Positions 50,271-62,640 of a stretch of DNA of 64,000 nucleotides are shown in pieces (position 1 is the stretch's first letter; each line of letters starts with the position of its first letter). Made by a program: the position numbers and the translations under genes. This DNA is from Monosporascus cannonballus (lineage: Eukaryota > Ascomycota > Sordariomycetes > Xylariales). The notes under the pieces are model-generated. The model saw only the letters and a program-made list of their open reading frames with translations. It ran no database searches and was not told the DNA's origin. The stretch lies in assembly GCA_004154925.1 (NCBI GenBank), contig QJNS01000131.1:1-64000 (forward strand). Reading direction: 5' to 3'.

Positions 50271-53200
50271 CTAAAAACTAAATATATATTGTACGCTGTA
50301 AATGAGATACTGCCTTTTTTACGTTGTATTATTTATAATGGCTAGTAGAGCACAAAAATAGTAATATATACTGTGTAATCAGAACTAAATTAAATTAAAC
50401 ATATTATATTAAAATTATAAACTTTTGAAATTTTTAATATGCGTATTTTTAAGTGATTTAAAAAATTTATATATATATTTGAAAATTGAGGTATATATTT
50501 TAAAAATTAGCACTATTAATATAATAAAAAATTATAAAAAAAGCTACTTTTATAAATATTAAAAAATATTAATTTTAAAACACTTGTACTTTTAATAATA
50601 AATATTATTTAAGCTATATGCCTAAAGAAACTACTTTTCTAAAAAAAAAATTATTTTAAAAGGCGCTTAATTTAAAAACTAAGGTTTTATAAAACGGAAT
50701 TTAACTATATTAATTATAGTATATTAAATAGACTAAAGTAATTAAGATGTTTATAATTAAGCGTATTTTATTAAGTTTATAAAATACATTATAATTTTAT
50801 AATATACAAGCTTTTTATATCGTATATTTTTAATTATTATTATCTATCGTAATTTATTATTGCTGTTTTAAATTACAAAGTTTTATATTTATTTTAAGTA
50901 TTATTTTTTAGTTTAAATTAAGAATTAGTTTATCTATTTTTATTTTAAGATACTTTTTATATAAACTACTTGTTTTCTTTTTTAAAAAAAAAATCTTAAA
51001 TAAAATTATTTTGTATTAATAAGCTATATTTGAAAATTTTATAGTTAAGTTTTAGTAAGTTATTATTGCTTTATATCGACTTTATAAATGAAATAAATGA
51101 ATTAAAATATAATAACCTTAAGCTAGTTTTATTAGTTTCAAGTTAATAATAACGAGTTTTAAAATATATTAAAACAAATAAAAAACAAATAACAAAAATT
51201 GTCTAAGTAATATAAATAATAAAAAGTTCTATAGTTTTTTCATGTAGCGTAATTAAGAGTTTAATAATATAGACGAATAAAGCTTATAGTTGAAATTTTA
51301 AACTTTAAATTTTAAGCTTTAAATTTTGAAATAAAGAATATTAACGTGCTATATTACTAAGTCTCGTATATAATCAAGTTGTACGTTTTTGGACACTTTA
51401 TAACAATTAATGTAAATATTTAATCGTAACGTATTAAATTAAGTTAATTGAATAAATTTTTTAATAAACGCATTTATCTCATTTTTATAAATGCGCGCAT
51501 TATATCTCAACTTGTTATAACTGCTTAAAGATTTAACTATTTATTAAACTTTAATTGCACGAGTTTATATTACTAAAAACATAGTAGAATATAAGTAACA
51601 GAAATTTTAATTATGTTTTATAATATTTCAAGTGTTTTAAGTAACGAATTATTATTATAAATTATTAGTATTTATATTAAAAAGTAATAGTAATTATATT
51701 TATACATTAAATTTTATCGGCAATCGAATAACTTCTATTTTAATATCTATCGAACGTAGTCGAACCAATTATATTGTACCAACTTTTTATTACGTAATCT
51801 TTTATCAAGGTCGGAAATACTTAATATTTTATTTTAATAATATCTTTTACACTTTTCGACATTTAGCGATAATTATTTTATTTTAGAATTTCTATTCTAA
51901 AAAATTAATATGTTTATTAAATATATTAATAAGTTTTCTTACTCTCTTTAATATTATATTGTATTTTTAAAATATATAAAAAAAATCCTAGCTTTAATCC
52001 TTTTTAGCCTTAATTGGTTATTATTATATTTAACGTAAATATATCTCATTATTTCGCTAGCTTTTATATTAATCGCTTTAATTATATTATTGTTGAAAAT
52101 AAAATTTGTTACATTTTTTACGTAAACAAAAATTACGCATATTATAACTTTAACAAGATAAAACTTTAAGCTAATATATTTATTTCTCGTAATATTATTT
52201 TTATTCACTACTTTAATAATGCGTACATCGCCAAAAAAGAATAGGATTTTTTAATAAAAAGAGCCGAAATACTCATTTTAAACGCCTTAATTTATTTAGA
52301 ACATTTACGTTAGTAAAAGAAAATTCTTTTTAAAAAAAGTTTAAAATAATTCGTTATAAAATTAAAGATATAAATATGTTAAAAAATAAAAAAGAGCAAA
52401 GACTACCGCTGCGTCTTTAAACCTAGTACTACACTGGTCGGCTGTAGAAATTTATAAATGTTCTTTTATTACTATAAAAAATATGAATTAGAACGCGAGT
52501 CTTAGTAATTTCGTTACTACTAGTAAAAATTCTTTAACTGACATTAAGCATTTATAAGATCTTTTACGTATTTCTAGGTTTTTTTTAAAAAAGTTTTTAG
52601 GTATTTTTTCACTTAATTAAATATGAAATAAATCCGTTCTTTTTCTTTATATTAATTTTTTATATTTTGTGCGTAATTTTGCTTTTAATTACTATATTGT
52701 TTTATTTCGTATAGATTTTAGTAATATCTGGTATTAACTTAAGTAAATAACTATAAAGTTTAAATAAAATTTAACTTTTTGTGCGAAATTGAAGAGATAA
52801 TTATTTTTAAACTCTTTTAATATGACTTTATATTAATCGATATAAATCAAATTAGTTGTTTTTATTAAATCGTTTTATTTTAAAAGCTTTTAAAAATTAG
52901 GTTTTAAGATATTTTAAATTATAATATATATTTACCTAACTATATATAACGTCATTTTTTAAATTTTCTAGTACTATTATTTAAATCGGTTTCATTTATA
53001 AATTATATTAACATTGATTAATTGGTTTTATATATATATTTTTCTTTTAATATACTTTATGCATTAAAGTAAATATTACGTTTGTTAAAACTTTTTTAAA
53101 ATTTTAATAATAACTGATATCATAAATCAATTAAACGAAAAGTAAGTTTTAACTTAATTACTTTATTTATAATTAAGTTTTATATTGTAAATTTACCTTT

Positions 53201-56200
53201 AATATTTACTTTAATCGTAATTTTTATTAATATATATAAACTATAAATATGTTATATAATTTATAATTTAAATCGATTTAAAGTTTAAGTTCTTTATAAA
53301 ACTTCAAAATAAATCGAGTTTTAATCGAATATACTTTTATATCATAATTTGTATTTATTAAAATTATTTTCTAAAATATATTTATTACATTTACTTTATA
53401 ATCGTATGTTTTAACAAAATAAAAACGAAAAGGTTTTTAAATATTTATTAAAAACTATAATTATATTATTGTAATGTTTGTTTTCTATTACATTTCTAAA
53501 TAAAGGAAATTTAATAATTGAATTAATAATAATTAAATTTAATAGTTTTTTATAACGTTTGTATCGTTATATTTTAGCCTTTATAAAACAAACAAAGACT
53601 CGCAAAGCCGTTTATACGCACTTAAGATTTGCTTTTAAGAGTTATTTATAAAATTTATCTTTACGGTTTGCTCTTAAGATTTGCCGTGCAAAGCTTAACA
53701 TTTCGTATATTATATTATCTAACCCTGTCGAATCATAGAGCTAGCGAGCGTAAGATTAATCATAGTCGAAGTTTGTTAGCAACTACTAGTCGAGTTTAAA
53801 GTAAGGCTTTATAGAATTCAGATATAATCTATCTTAATAATAAAAACTATAAATTAATAATCGTATTTAAAGATACGGAATATAATATCTACCGGACAAA
53901 TTATATCGTATATAAATTTTCTCTATATTTGACTCAGCTTTAAAATAAAGCTAAAATTTAATTATATTTTATATATTTTTCTTTTATTACACTAAATATA
54001 TTATTTTTACATTTAAAAAAATACTTTATATATATTATGAGAGTTTACAACTTTTTTGAATATATATTTAATTCATAGTCTTATATCTAATATTTTATAT
54101 TCATTTATTATATTTTTAAATTTTTAAAATTTATCGAATTTTTAACTTTTCAATATACGTTATATTACACAGCTTGTATAGTCGTAAAATAGCGTAAACG
54201 GTAATATTTTTAGAATATAATAATAAAAACTATATTACCAGTTTTAACTAAGTTCTTTTAAAATTTAATTATTTACTTAAAATATCGACCTTATCGAGTT
54301 TCGAAGTTTTTTTCTAAATAACTACGGGCTTGAAATTTACTGTTTGTTTTATATATTTTAATCATCGTTTTATAAATTCTCGTGTTTTAATACAATGGCA
54401 AAATTTTAATTATCGATATAAACTTTGCTTTAATAAAACTTTCTTTTAAAATACATATATTCTCAAAAAGATATACCGTTAATTCTAAACTTCTAATTTA
54501 AAATAATATAATTAAGATTGGTTTTTCAGCTTGTATTTAAAAAATATAATAAGATATAACTTAGTTCAAATATTTCGTAATTTAATTATTACACTTAACG
54601 CGTAATTTAAAGTATCTGGTTTTAATTTAATATATTGTGCTAAATTTTATATAACTAATATAGGTTTTATTCAAAATTATATTAAATTTTTATGCGAGTT
54701 TTTCTATGTATAGTATTTATTGAAATTGCATTATTTAAATTTATTAAAAAGATTTCTTATAATAATTAACAAATATCAAAAAAACTATTCTTTTTAAGAT
54801 ATTATTTACACGTATTATTTATTAACTATAACAGTTTTTCAAAGATTATTTCAATATAGTTTAAAGTAATATTATATTTGTATTATTATATTTTTAAAAA
54901 TAAAGTTTTTTTTAAACTTAATTACTAATATAAGGTTTTATAAAGCTTGAAAAAATTTATCTACGTATTTTACTTATACTCTTTTTATTTTTTAAGAAAC
55001 TGAAAATATAGTCGAAGAAATATGAAATAAAACCGTTAAAATATTTTCGAAATATATCATGTATTATCCGTTAAAAAGTGATTAATACGTTTATCGATTT
55101 TATTAATAAAGTTAAACTATTAAATAGTATATATTCTATATTAAAATATTTTCTATTTAAATTTGTTAATTCTTATAATATTATATCAATTTTCAAATTA
55201 GATTACCAAAAATTTCTTAACTTCGTAAAACTTGTTATTTATTTTAATAATTAATAATAAGAATAATATATATTTTTTATAATAGTAATATTATTTCATT
55301 AACTATAATCTACTATAAATTGTAAGTTTTTTTAAATATGAAAAATATAATATATTTTATAAATAAATTCGAAACTAGACCTCAGCTTTTTTATAACTAA
55401 TTAATTAAAGTTTTCTAGAAAAGGCGTAATATATTTTAATTAAAATTGTATATATAAGTTAATTTCATTTATTTATTCATTTTTAAACTACTTTGTAGAT
55501 TTATAATCTATATTTTAGAAATCTTATATTTAAGTCTTTTTTAAAACAGTTATAGTTATTTAAGTATTTAATTATTATTTTAACGATAATAATAATAACA
55601 TTTTGTAATTTTGGAACTTATTATTTAAAATTATTCTTTTTTTGAAATTATAAAATATTTATCATATATTTATATCGATTTATATTGTTATTTTTAATAA
55701 AGTATTAAAATTGTTTTCGTTTTACTATAATATATTAATTACATATTAAATAAACTTTCTTAAGTTCGTAATCGATAACAGACTTATATAATATAACTGT
55801 AAAATTTCTAATATTAAATCGTAATTTTTAGCAGTATATTATTTAAGTTAAATATTTAATAACATTCGTACACGTAATTTTTAAAATAATTAATTTGATT
55901 TATAGTTTCTTCGATATTGCAATTAAATATTTGAGTTTCGACGATTTTTAAAATATTGTTTTTTATATATTTTCAAATACTTTAACCAGTTTAATTGTAT
56001 TATATATAAAATAATTGTATTTTAAAACTTTTAAATTTACTATTATAGTAGGTAAAAATATTTTGTTTTATATATTTAATATAACGGACATATTTTTAAT
56101 TTTTATCAATATATTTAATGTTTTTTGTAAATGTTTTTGTACCTTTATAAGGTTGGTTAGGTTATAATTTTAATATACAACATTTACTTTTTAACATATT

Positions 56201-56330
56201 AAATAATATGTAAAAGTATATTTATATTTGCTTTTTAATATATAGCTTATTATTGTATTTGTTATTTTTATTAATACATTTGAACTTTTAATATAAAATC
56301 TTCTTTGTTATATTTATAAAAAACTAAAAA
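50271..56330. other. Old, mostly featureless AT-rich DNA
   Basis: About 6 kb of very AT-rich, CpG-poor sequence. Open frames such as 51954-52208 (minus) are compositional. Two weak repeat matches exist: 51743-51830 resembles 59413-59500, and 53672-53705 resembles 63260-63292, in the same orientation and order. They suggest two copies of an unnamed old element. A GC-richer patch at about 53580-53790 is the only local relief. Confidence 0.55.
51743..51830 (+). repeat. Dispersed repeat copy (pairs with 59413-59500)
   Basis: Both copies share GTAGTCGAA, CTTTTTATTA, AAGGTCG and TTTAATATTTTAT in order; the mismatches are mainly transitions. Confidence 0.6.
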
Positions 56331-56447
56331 CGAGCTATTCTGCTATATAATTTATAGAATTAGCAGTTTTACTACTAGGTACGTTAAAGGTTCTTGTCCG
56401 CGCTTAAGTAAAAAGCGTTTTGAAGTCTACATTTTTATATTATTTCT
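56331..56447 (+). repeat. Direct repeat A (pairs with 56922-57043)
   Basis: Shares TATATAATTTA, CAGTTTT, TTGTCCGCGCTTAAG and TATTATTAT-type blocks with copy B about 590 bases downstream. It could be an LTR or subterminal part of a short element whose interior (56448-56921) has moderate GC and no domain I recognise. Confidence 0.55.
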
Positions 56448-56921
56448 CTTTCTTAATAAAATCTTCTTAAATTTTTATTAATGGGTAATTTTAAATTTAT
56501 TTATTATTTTTTAGTTTATTAGCCATTTTGCTTTAATAAATCTCTTCGCAATATACGTAATATATTTGTTAACTGAAATATGTTAAACTCCTAAGAAATA
56601 AAGTACCTATTAAGTTATTACAGCATTTATTTATCGCCGACTTATTGGCAACTTTTTGGCAGCTGTTATTAGTGCGAATAAACTCTATTGTCTTAAGCTA
56701 TTAACGTTTTAACAGCTTGACGATAATTAATCGTTGACTAAGCTTAATGCGTAAAGATAAGTTGCTTTGTTTTATAAACGTAACAAAGGCCTCGTTTTGA
56801 CGATTTATAAGAAATCCTTAGTATTTTTTAACTTTTATATCGAATTCGAACCTTGACTTATAGTCGCGATTAGCAAGTTAGTGCATTTGAATAACCTTAG
56901 AACAATGTAAAAATATATAAA

Positions 56922-57043
56922 AAATTAGTTATTTCGTTATATAATTTAAAAGATTAACAGTTTTGATGCTAGATATATTGAATGTCTTTGTCCGCGCTTA
57001 AGAAGAAAACGTTTCGGGGCCTATTTCTTTACAGTATTATTAT
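56922..57043 (+). repeat. Direct repeat B (pairs with 56331-56447)
   Basis: See copy A; the clearest shared word is TTGTCCGCGCTTAAG. Ends just before the miniature LTR element at 57065. Confidence 0.55.
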
Positions 57044-57064
57044 AATTAGGATTACCTTATTATA

Positions 57065-57189
57065 TGTTACGGCACAGAAGAACAAGAGTCTAGCCATTAT
57101 ACCACTTAAAAGTGGAACGTTGTTAGGTCGAGCTCTGACCGCCTTGTTCTGCTCTATATACCTACTAGGTGCCACTTGGGACTATAACA
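57065..57189. repeat. Left LTR of miniature element
   Basis: 125 bp, TG...CA ends; less mutated than its partner (more G and C retained). Confidence 0.9.
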
Positions 57190-57420
57190 GTAGGTTCTTC
57201 TTCAGTTGCGTCGTCCCGATGCAACCAATTGAAAATTAAGGGCCCCCCATCGGAAATCGCCTAGCCGCTCGGCAATTTTCGAATTATGCGTCGATTTAAG
57301 CCCTATGCTCGAATAACTGCGCTAACTGGAAGTCCGCCCCGTACGCACCCCTTACATGCGGAGTAAATTAGCTGCCCAGTCCAGAAATCGAACGCACAAC
57401 TCATGGAGGACCTAATAAAC

Positions 57421-57545
57421 TGTTACGACACAGAAGAACAAGAGTTTAGCCATTACACCACTTAAAAGTGAAACGTTATCAAGTCGAGCTCTAATTGCCT
57501 TATTCTACTCTATATACCTATAAGATGTCACTTAGGACTGTAACA
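57421..57545. repeat. Right LTR of miniature element
   Basis: 125 bp; carries more A/T at the variable positions than the left copy. Confidence 0.9.
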
Positions 57546-57550
57546 TTATA

Positions 57551-60110
57551 AATTATTTTATTTTTATATTATTTTTACTATATTATACTTAATTTTTTTA
57601 AAAAAACCTTTTAATTTTCAAAAATTCGAATTTCTTTAATAATTTTTTATTTTTAGATTTATAATAATAGTTGATTAAAATAAAAATCGGCTATAATTTT
57701 TTAATAAAGTTTTAATTTTTAAATTATTTCTTATTCAGTAATTATATTATATATAATAATAAAAACTGACGTTTTATAAATATTATCTTTTTCGCTAATT
57801 TTATAAAATTATTTATTTATCGATTTTATTTTAAAAACGATAATTCGAGAACTTTTAAATTATACTTGATAATTTTTATTTTTAATAATTGTTAAAATAA
57901 GATTAATATCTTAATATTTACGTGTAATATGGTAATTAGTTAACGTTTTTATTGGTTAAAATAATATCATTATTTAAATTGTAATAAACGCTGTAATATT
58001 TGATATAATAATTTGGTATTCGAAAATCGACATTTTTAATTTAATTTTATCGCTTTTTATTGTTTTTAAAAAAAATTCCGTAAAAAATTAATTATTTATA
58101 ATCGTAATTTCCTGTTTTTAAAAGTATTATTAAACCTTTTGTCGTACTAATTTAGATATTATATTTCGTTATTAAATTATATTTCTATATCAATTATATT
58201 TTTGATTATTTTTAGAAATTATTTCATACTTAACCTATTAAATGTTTTTTCGCAATAGCTTAAATACGCGATATTTAAATATTTTATACAATATTTTAGT
58301 TTAATTTAATTTTGAAATAAAATATTCCATCTTTGTAAATAATACTAAATTTTATAAGTTTTAATATTCCGTTACAAAATACATTACCATTTTGCAAAAT
58401 GTTAATATTTATTTTTGTTCGTAAATTACTTTAACGATTAATTAAAACGTTTATTTTTAATTAAACCTTATCTTTAGATGAATTAAATAATCATTATAAT
58501 TTAATGTAAATCCTTCTAAGTATAATTTATTGAGCTGTATTTTGATTTTTACGTTTGATTTGATTTTATAGCAAATATCTTAAATATTTAATCGAAGTTT
58601 TCGATTTTATTAAAAGTATTTACTGTTTTTTAATTCGCGTTTTAAAAGTTAAAGTAATATATTTTTAATATTACTTTAAATAAAGAACCTCTATTGTTAA
58701 TAGGTGTTTATAGAATAAATTTTAATTATAAAAGAACAATTTCTAGATTAATTGAAAAATCGCTAAAATGTATGAAATTTTAAGTTAAAAATAATTATAA
58801 TTTTATCGAAACTTTACTAAAAACTTTAAACTGAAAAAAGTTTAAAACTTCTTTTTATTTTTTATTAAAAGCTAAGTAAATCGATTAAATTATTCAATTT
58901 AAGCTTTCGGAAATCAAAATCGTCATTTTTGATTTATTTAAACATTTATAAACTTTTTCAAATTGTTTTATAAAATCATTTCTTTTATTCTTTAATTTGA
59001 TAACTAGATTAACAAATTAGTTTAAGTGTTGAAAAACTGTTTTTTAAATAAAAATGGGGTTTTTTAAACTTTAGTTATTTTATAAAAAGAAATATAAATT
59101 ATATTAGTATCCATCGATTTATATTAAAATATAATATCGGAAATCGTTTTTCAAATTTACCAGCAATATCAATTAATGTTTTGTTACGTAGATAGTTTAA
59201 ATATTAAATTAATTATTAAATTTAAATAATTCGAGTATATATTAATGAAAATAATGTAAAGTTTTGTATAATAAAAAGTTCAATTATAATACGTGGTATT
59301 AAAAGTATTTGGATAACGAATTATTATTATCTCTTAATATTATATAAATTATAAAAAGGTTTATATTTAATTAATGTATTATATCAGTAAATAAATAATT
59401 TTTATTTGGTTATTTTATAATGTAGTCGAATCGATTACATTCGACTAACTTTTTATTATGTAACCTTTTACCAAGGTCGAACATATTTAATATTTTGTTC
59501 CGATCTTTTTTAAGCTTTCGAGTATTAGATTATAACAACTTTCGTTTTTTATTTACTCTTTTTATAACAATTACTTTTAACTGCTAATAGTTATATTTTT
59601 TATCACTATATTTTCATTCAAAAAACCTAATCTTTATTACGTAGTAAATATTGCTTTTTAAAAATATTTATATTTAAATTTTTAATACCTAATTAAAATA
59701 TAGTTTATTTTGTATAATTAAGCAAGTTTTTTTCTTAAAACCCAATTATATATAAAAATAATGTATTACTTTTTAGTAAACATTTAAGGAATTATATCTT
59801 TTTTATTAGCGAATAACAGTTGGAATTGCTAATATTTCTTTATAAATTATATATTTTGCTTTATTATATTATAAAAGCTGCTAAAAATGTTTTTAAAAAG
59901 GAATAATAAATAAAACCGGAAGAATTAAATATTAAAATACTTTAATCTAAGGTTTAAAACATGTTAAAAAATAATCAAGTTAAATAAAACATTTTAAACA
60001 AATTACATAATAAAATTGTTAAAATTTTTTAAAATGGTTAAAAGGCTTATAAATAATTCAAATCGTTATAAAATATGAGAATTTAATAAAAGTTATATAA
60101 TAATCGTTAA
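57551..60110. other. Featureless AT-rich DNA
   Basis: Apart from the repeat copy at 59413-59500, nothing recognised; CpG-poor like 50271-56330. Confidence 0.6.
59413..59500 (+). repeat. Dispersed repeat copy (pairs with 51743-51830)
   Basis: Same-orientation partner of the 51743 block; retains slightly more G and C (for example GTAGTCGAATCGATTACATT). Confidence 0.6.
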
Positions 60111-60340
60111 GTTCTAATAGCTCAGTAGTTGCGAGCCTAAGTGTCTTTTTTGCGCGCTTATTACAGGCTTGAGCAATTTACAGTTTAAGATAAACTACTG
60201 GTTCAAATCCAGCTTAGCATAACGTATTCTATGTCGTCAGCCCTAGTGCACGTACTATATCAGAGCTTCGGCTTCCTTTCGTATTGGCGACAATTTGAGC
60301 TGATTAGGAACGCTGTAAAACTAAGCAAAAAATATCATAT
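60111..60340 (+). mobile_element. tRNA-like head with non-AT tail: probable SINE relic or decayed tRNA gene
   Basis: TAGCTCAGTAGT at 60117-60128 fits the RNA polymerase III A box, and GGTTCAAATCC at 60200-60210 fits a B box with CG changed to CA. Flanks GTTCTAA and TTAGCAT can pair as a 7 bp acceptor stem with one mismatch; GCTC/GAGC forms a D-stem and CTGG/CCAG a T-stem. A-to-B spacing (about 72 bases between boxes) is too long for a plain tRNA, so either an intron plus long variable arm is present (GTTTA-AGA-TAAAC hairpin at 60183-60195) or this is a SINE head. About 130 bases of ordinary composition follow, which favours a SINE. Confidence 0.5.
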
Positions 60341-60552
60341 ACGTAATTAATTTGTTATCGTGTTATATAATTCTTACGAATTTTTTTATTCCACTATCTT
60401 AAAGGTACGGCATTTTTCGAATTACGCTGCGTAATTAAACGTATATATATAATAAATCAAAGTTTATATATATTTAAAAAATACTTTAAGGAATATGTAT
60501 ATTTTATGATAATCGTTAAATACATAATACTTTTATTAGTTTTATCATTCTT

Positions 60553-60727
60553 ATTATTTGTATTATTTATATTATTTGTATTATTTGTATTATTTATATT
60601 ATTTGTATTATTTGTATTATTTGTATTATTTGTATTATTTGTATAATTTGTATTATTTGTATTATTTGTATTATTTGTATTATTTGTATTATTTGTATTA
60701 TTTGTATTATTTTTATTATTTTTATTA
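60553..60727. repeat. 9 bp minisatellite (ATTATTTGT)n, about 19 units
   Basis: Near-perfect tandem array of ATTATTTGT with a few units reading ATTATTTAT or ATTATTTTT. No interspersed unique spacers, so not CRISPR, and not a telomere motif. It lies directly before sequence resembling the end of the gypsy LTR. Confidence 0.95.
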
Positions 60728-60814
60728 GTTAAAGATTTATAATTATATCAGTTAAAATATTAAGATAATATATAATATATTTAAGCTGTTTTCTTGTCTC
60801 AATTTCTATAATAT

Positions 60815-62640
60815 TTCTACTAATATAAATCTGTATAATAAAAATTTAATAATTAGTTAAACATTAAGTCGTTATATTATATAAAATTTTATTTAATAAT
60901 ACCGTTAACGTTTAAGTAACACTTTTAATATTATATTTATTAATAATTAAATAAAAGCTAAACCAAAATATAGAATTTTTTATAAAGATTTCAAAATTAG
61001 AAAAAAAACAGTTCTTATTTAAAAAGAGGTATTTTAACACCTAGATTAGTTAACCAGCCAGGTTACTCGATTTGAAGACGAAATAAATAGTTTTTCTGAG
61101 TAACATAAAAAGATTTACGAATACTTAAATAATCGAGAAACTAGGATTGTTATTACGAAAATAGTAAAACGAGCGATTTAGCCGATTTAATTAGTATTTA
61201 ATAAGCAACCAAGACACAATTTAAGTCTTTTAAGTTTAAACATTTCGATATAATTTCAACGAAATTATGTTATTTTTATTTAATATTAAATATATTTTAA
61301 ATAAGTTTTAAATCAATTATTAATTTTTATTATACGAATAGAATTCGCTGTAAAAGCGTTTATGAAAAAAAATGCGGTTTTATAATTTAAGTTAGTATTA
61401 AAAAAAGCAAATTTGTTTATTTTTCGAATATCTATTTTTTTTTTACAAAAGAGGAAACTTTGTAATAATTATAACAAATACGGATAAGTTTTAAAAAGGT
61501 TTTCAAAATAATAAATAGAAAAATAAAGGTCCAAATATAGATTAATAGATTACGATTTTAAAAAAATCTACATTTAATTACAGTAAGATTTTAATTTACC
61601 TTGTTTTAAAATTGACTTAGAAATAAAAATATTAATAGATAAAATTATCAATACTTTCAAAAAGTATTTAAAAAGAGCTTTTTAAAATAAATCAACCAAA
61701 TTTATAATCAATTACATAGTAATTTTACTTAAAATGAAGAATTAATAATACGTTTAAAAATTTGAAATCTTAAGGATAAAGACAGTTATAAGTTTCGATA
61801 TATATTTATTATTAATATATCGTTATATATTAATATCTTCATCGATGTATTTTATAATATAGCACTACGATTTAGAATAATTCATATTTTTTTAAGAAAT
61901 TAGAATTAATTAAATATTTTAATTACGATAAAATAAGATACAACGTTATTATATATCGAATATTTAAGACCCTTTAATAAAATAATTATATATTTATATT
62001 TAAGACATAATAAAAAAGAACTAGAAAAATGGCAATTAAATTATTAGTACAATTTAATAGTAAAAAGCGATATTCGGGATTTTATATTAAGAAATTCGAC
62101 GAAAAATAAGAAAAATTACATAGTTAGTATAGAAAACATTGCGAAGTTAACAAAACGCCTTCCGAAGATAGTTATAAAAATATTAAATCTAAATAGTGAT
62201 TACTTGTTTAGAGATTTCAGATTAATACAACAGAATGTATACTATCTATTTTAGTCGATGAAAATATTTTATATATAATGATTATAAGAACTTTATCTGC
62301 TAAGATATTACACATATATATTAAAAAGCATTTAATTTTGTTGAATTGAATTTAAAAAGAATAAAGTTAATAAATAATAATAATAATATTTTGGAAAACT
62401 CAGATAATAAAACGAGATTAATAAATAAATGATTTTATAAAATTAGTTGAAAAAAAAGCATTATTCGTAAATTTTTAAGGTTTTTACGATTAATATAATT
62501 ACTATATAAAAAAGATATTAAGTTAGCGAACAGTAAAAATATATTGCTTAGAAATTATTCTCGATCTTTATTTTTAATTAATATTTATCATAAATTCGAA
62601 ATATAAACATTATAAAATATAAATGTTGAAAGTTTAGTTA
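60815..62640 (+). mobile_element. Heavily decayed gypsy relic (copy 3)
   Basis: From about 60815 the sequence follows the end of the gypsy LTR and start of the internal region (TAATATAAAT, AATTTAATAATTAGTTAAAC, AATAATACCGTTAA), then gag. A knuckle-like KYFNYDKIRYNV near 61909 aligns with KCFNYSKMGYKA of copy 1, and a protease-region match runs to about 62600. It then loses similarity. It is more AT-shifted than copies 1 and 2, so it is older or was RIP-mutated more often. A 5' LTR boundary is not visible; the 9 bp array occupies where it would be. Confidence 0.6.

Larger units (their letters stand above)
57065..57545. mobile_element. Miniature LTR element (TRIM-like), 481 bp, target duplication TTATA
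   Basis: Two 125 bp direct repeats (57065-57189 and 57421-57545) begin TGTTACGRCACAGAAGAAC and end TAACA, flanked by perfect TTATA at 57060-57064 and 57546-57550. The 231 bp interior (57190-57420) is about half GC with no coding potential. LTR differences are nearly all transitions, consistent with mild RIP. The overall size fits a terminal-repeat retrotransposon in miniature, which would be moved by another element's enzymes. An 85-residue open frame across the first LTR is incidental. Strand cannot be fixed without a primer-binding site. Confidence 0.9.

Noticed and set aside
56982..57239. 85-residue ORF around the miniature LTR element
   Set aside because: It runs through an LTR and into the interior, lacks any domain, and is explained by the local rise in GC.
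57361..57420. tRNA gene inside the miniature LTR element (minus-strand GTTCGATTTC resembles a B box)
   Set aside because: No A box at suitable distance and no acceptor or T-stem pairing that holds together.
60553..60727. CRISPR-like or telomeric array
   Set aside because: Uniform 9 bp tandem units without spacers; the motif is not TTAGGG-like and the organism is a fungus.
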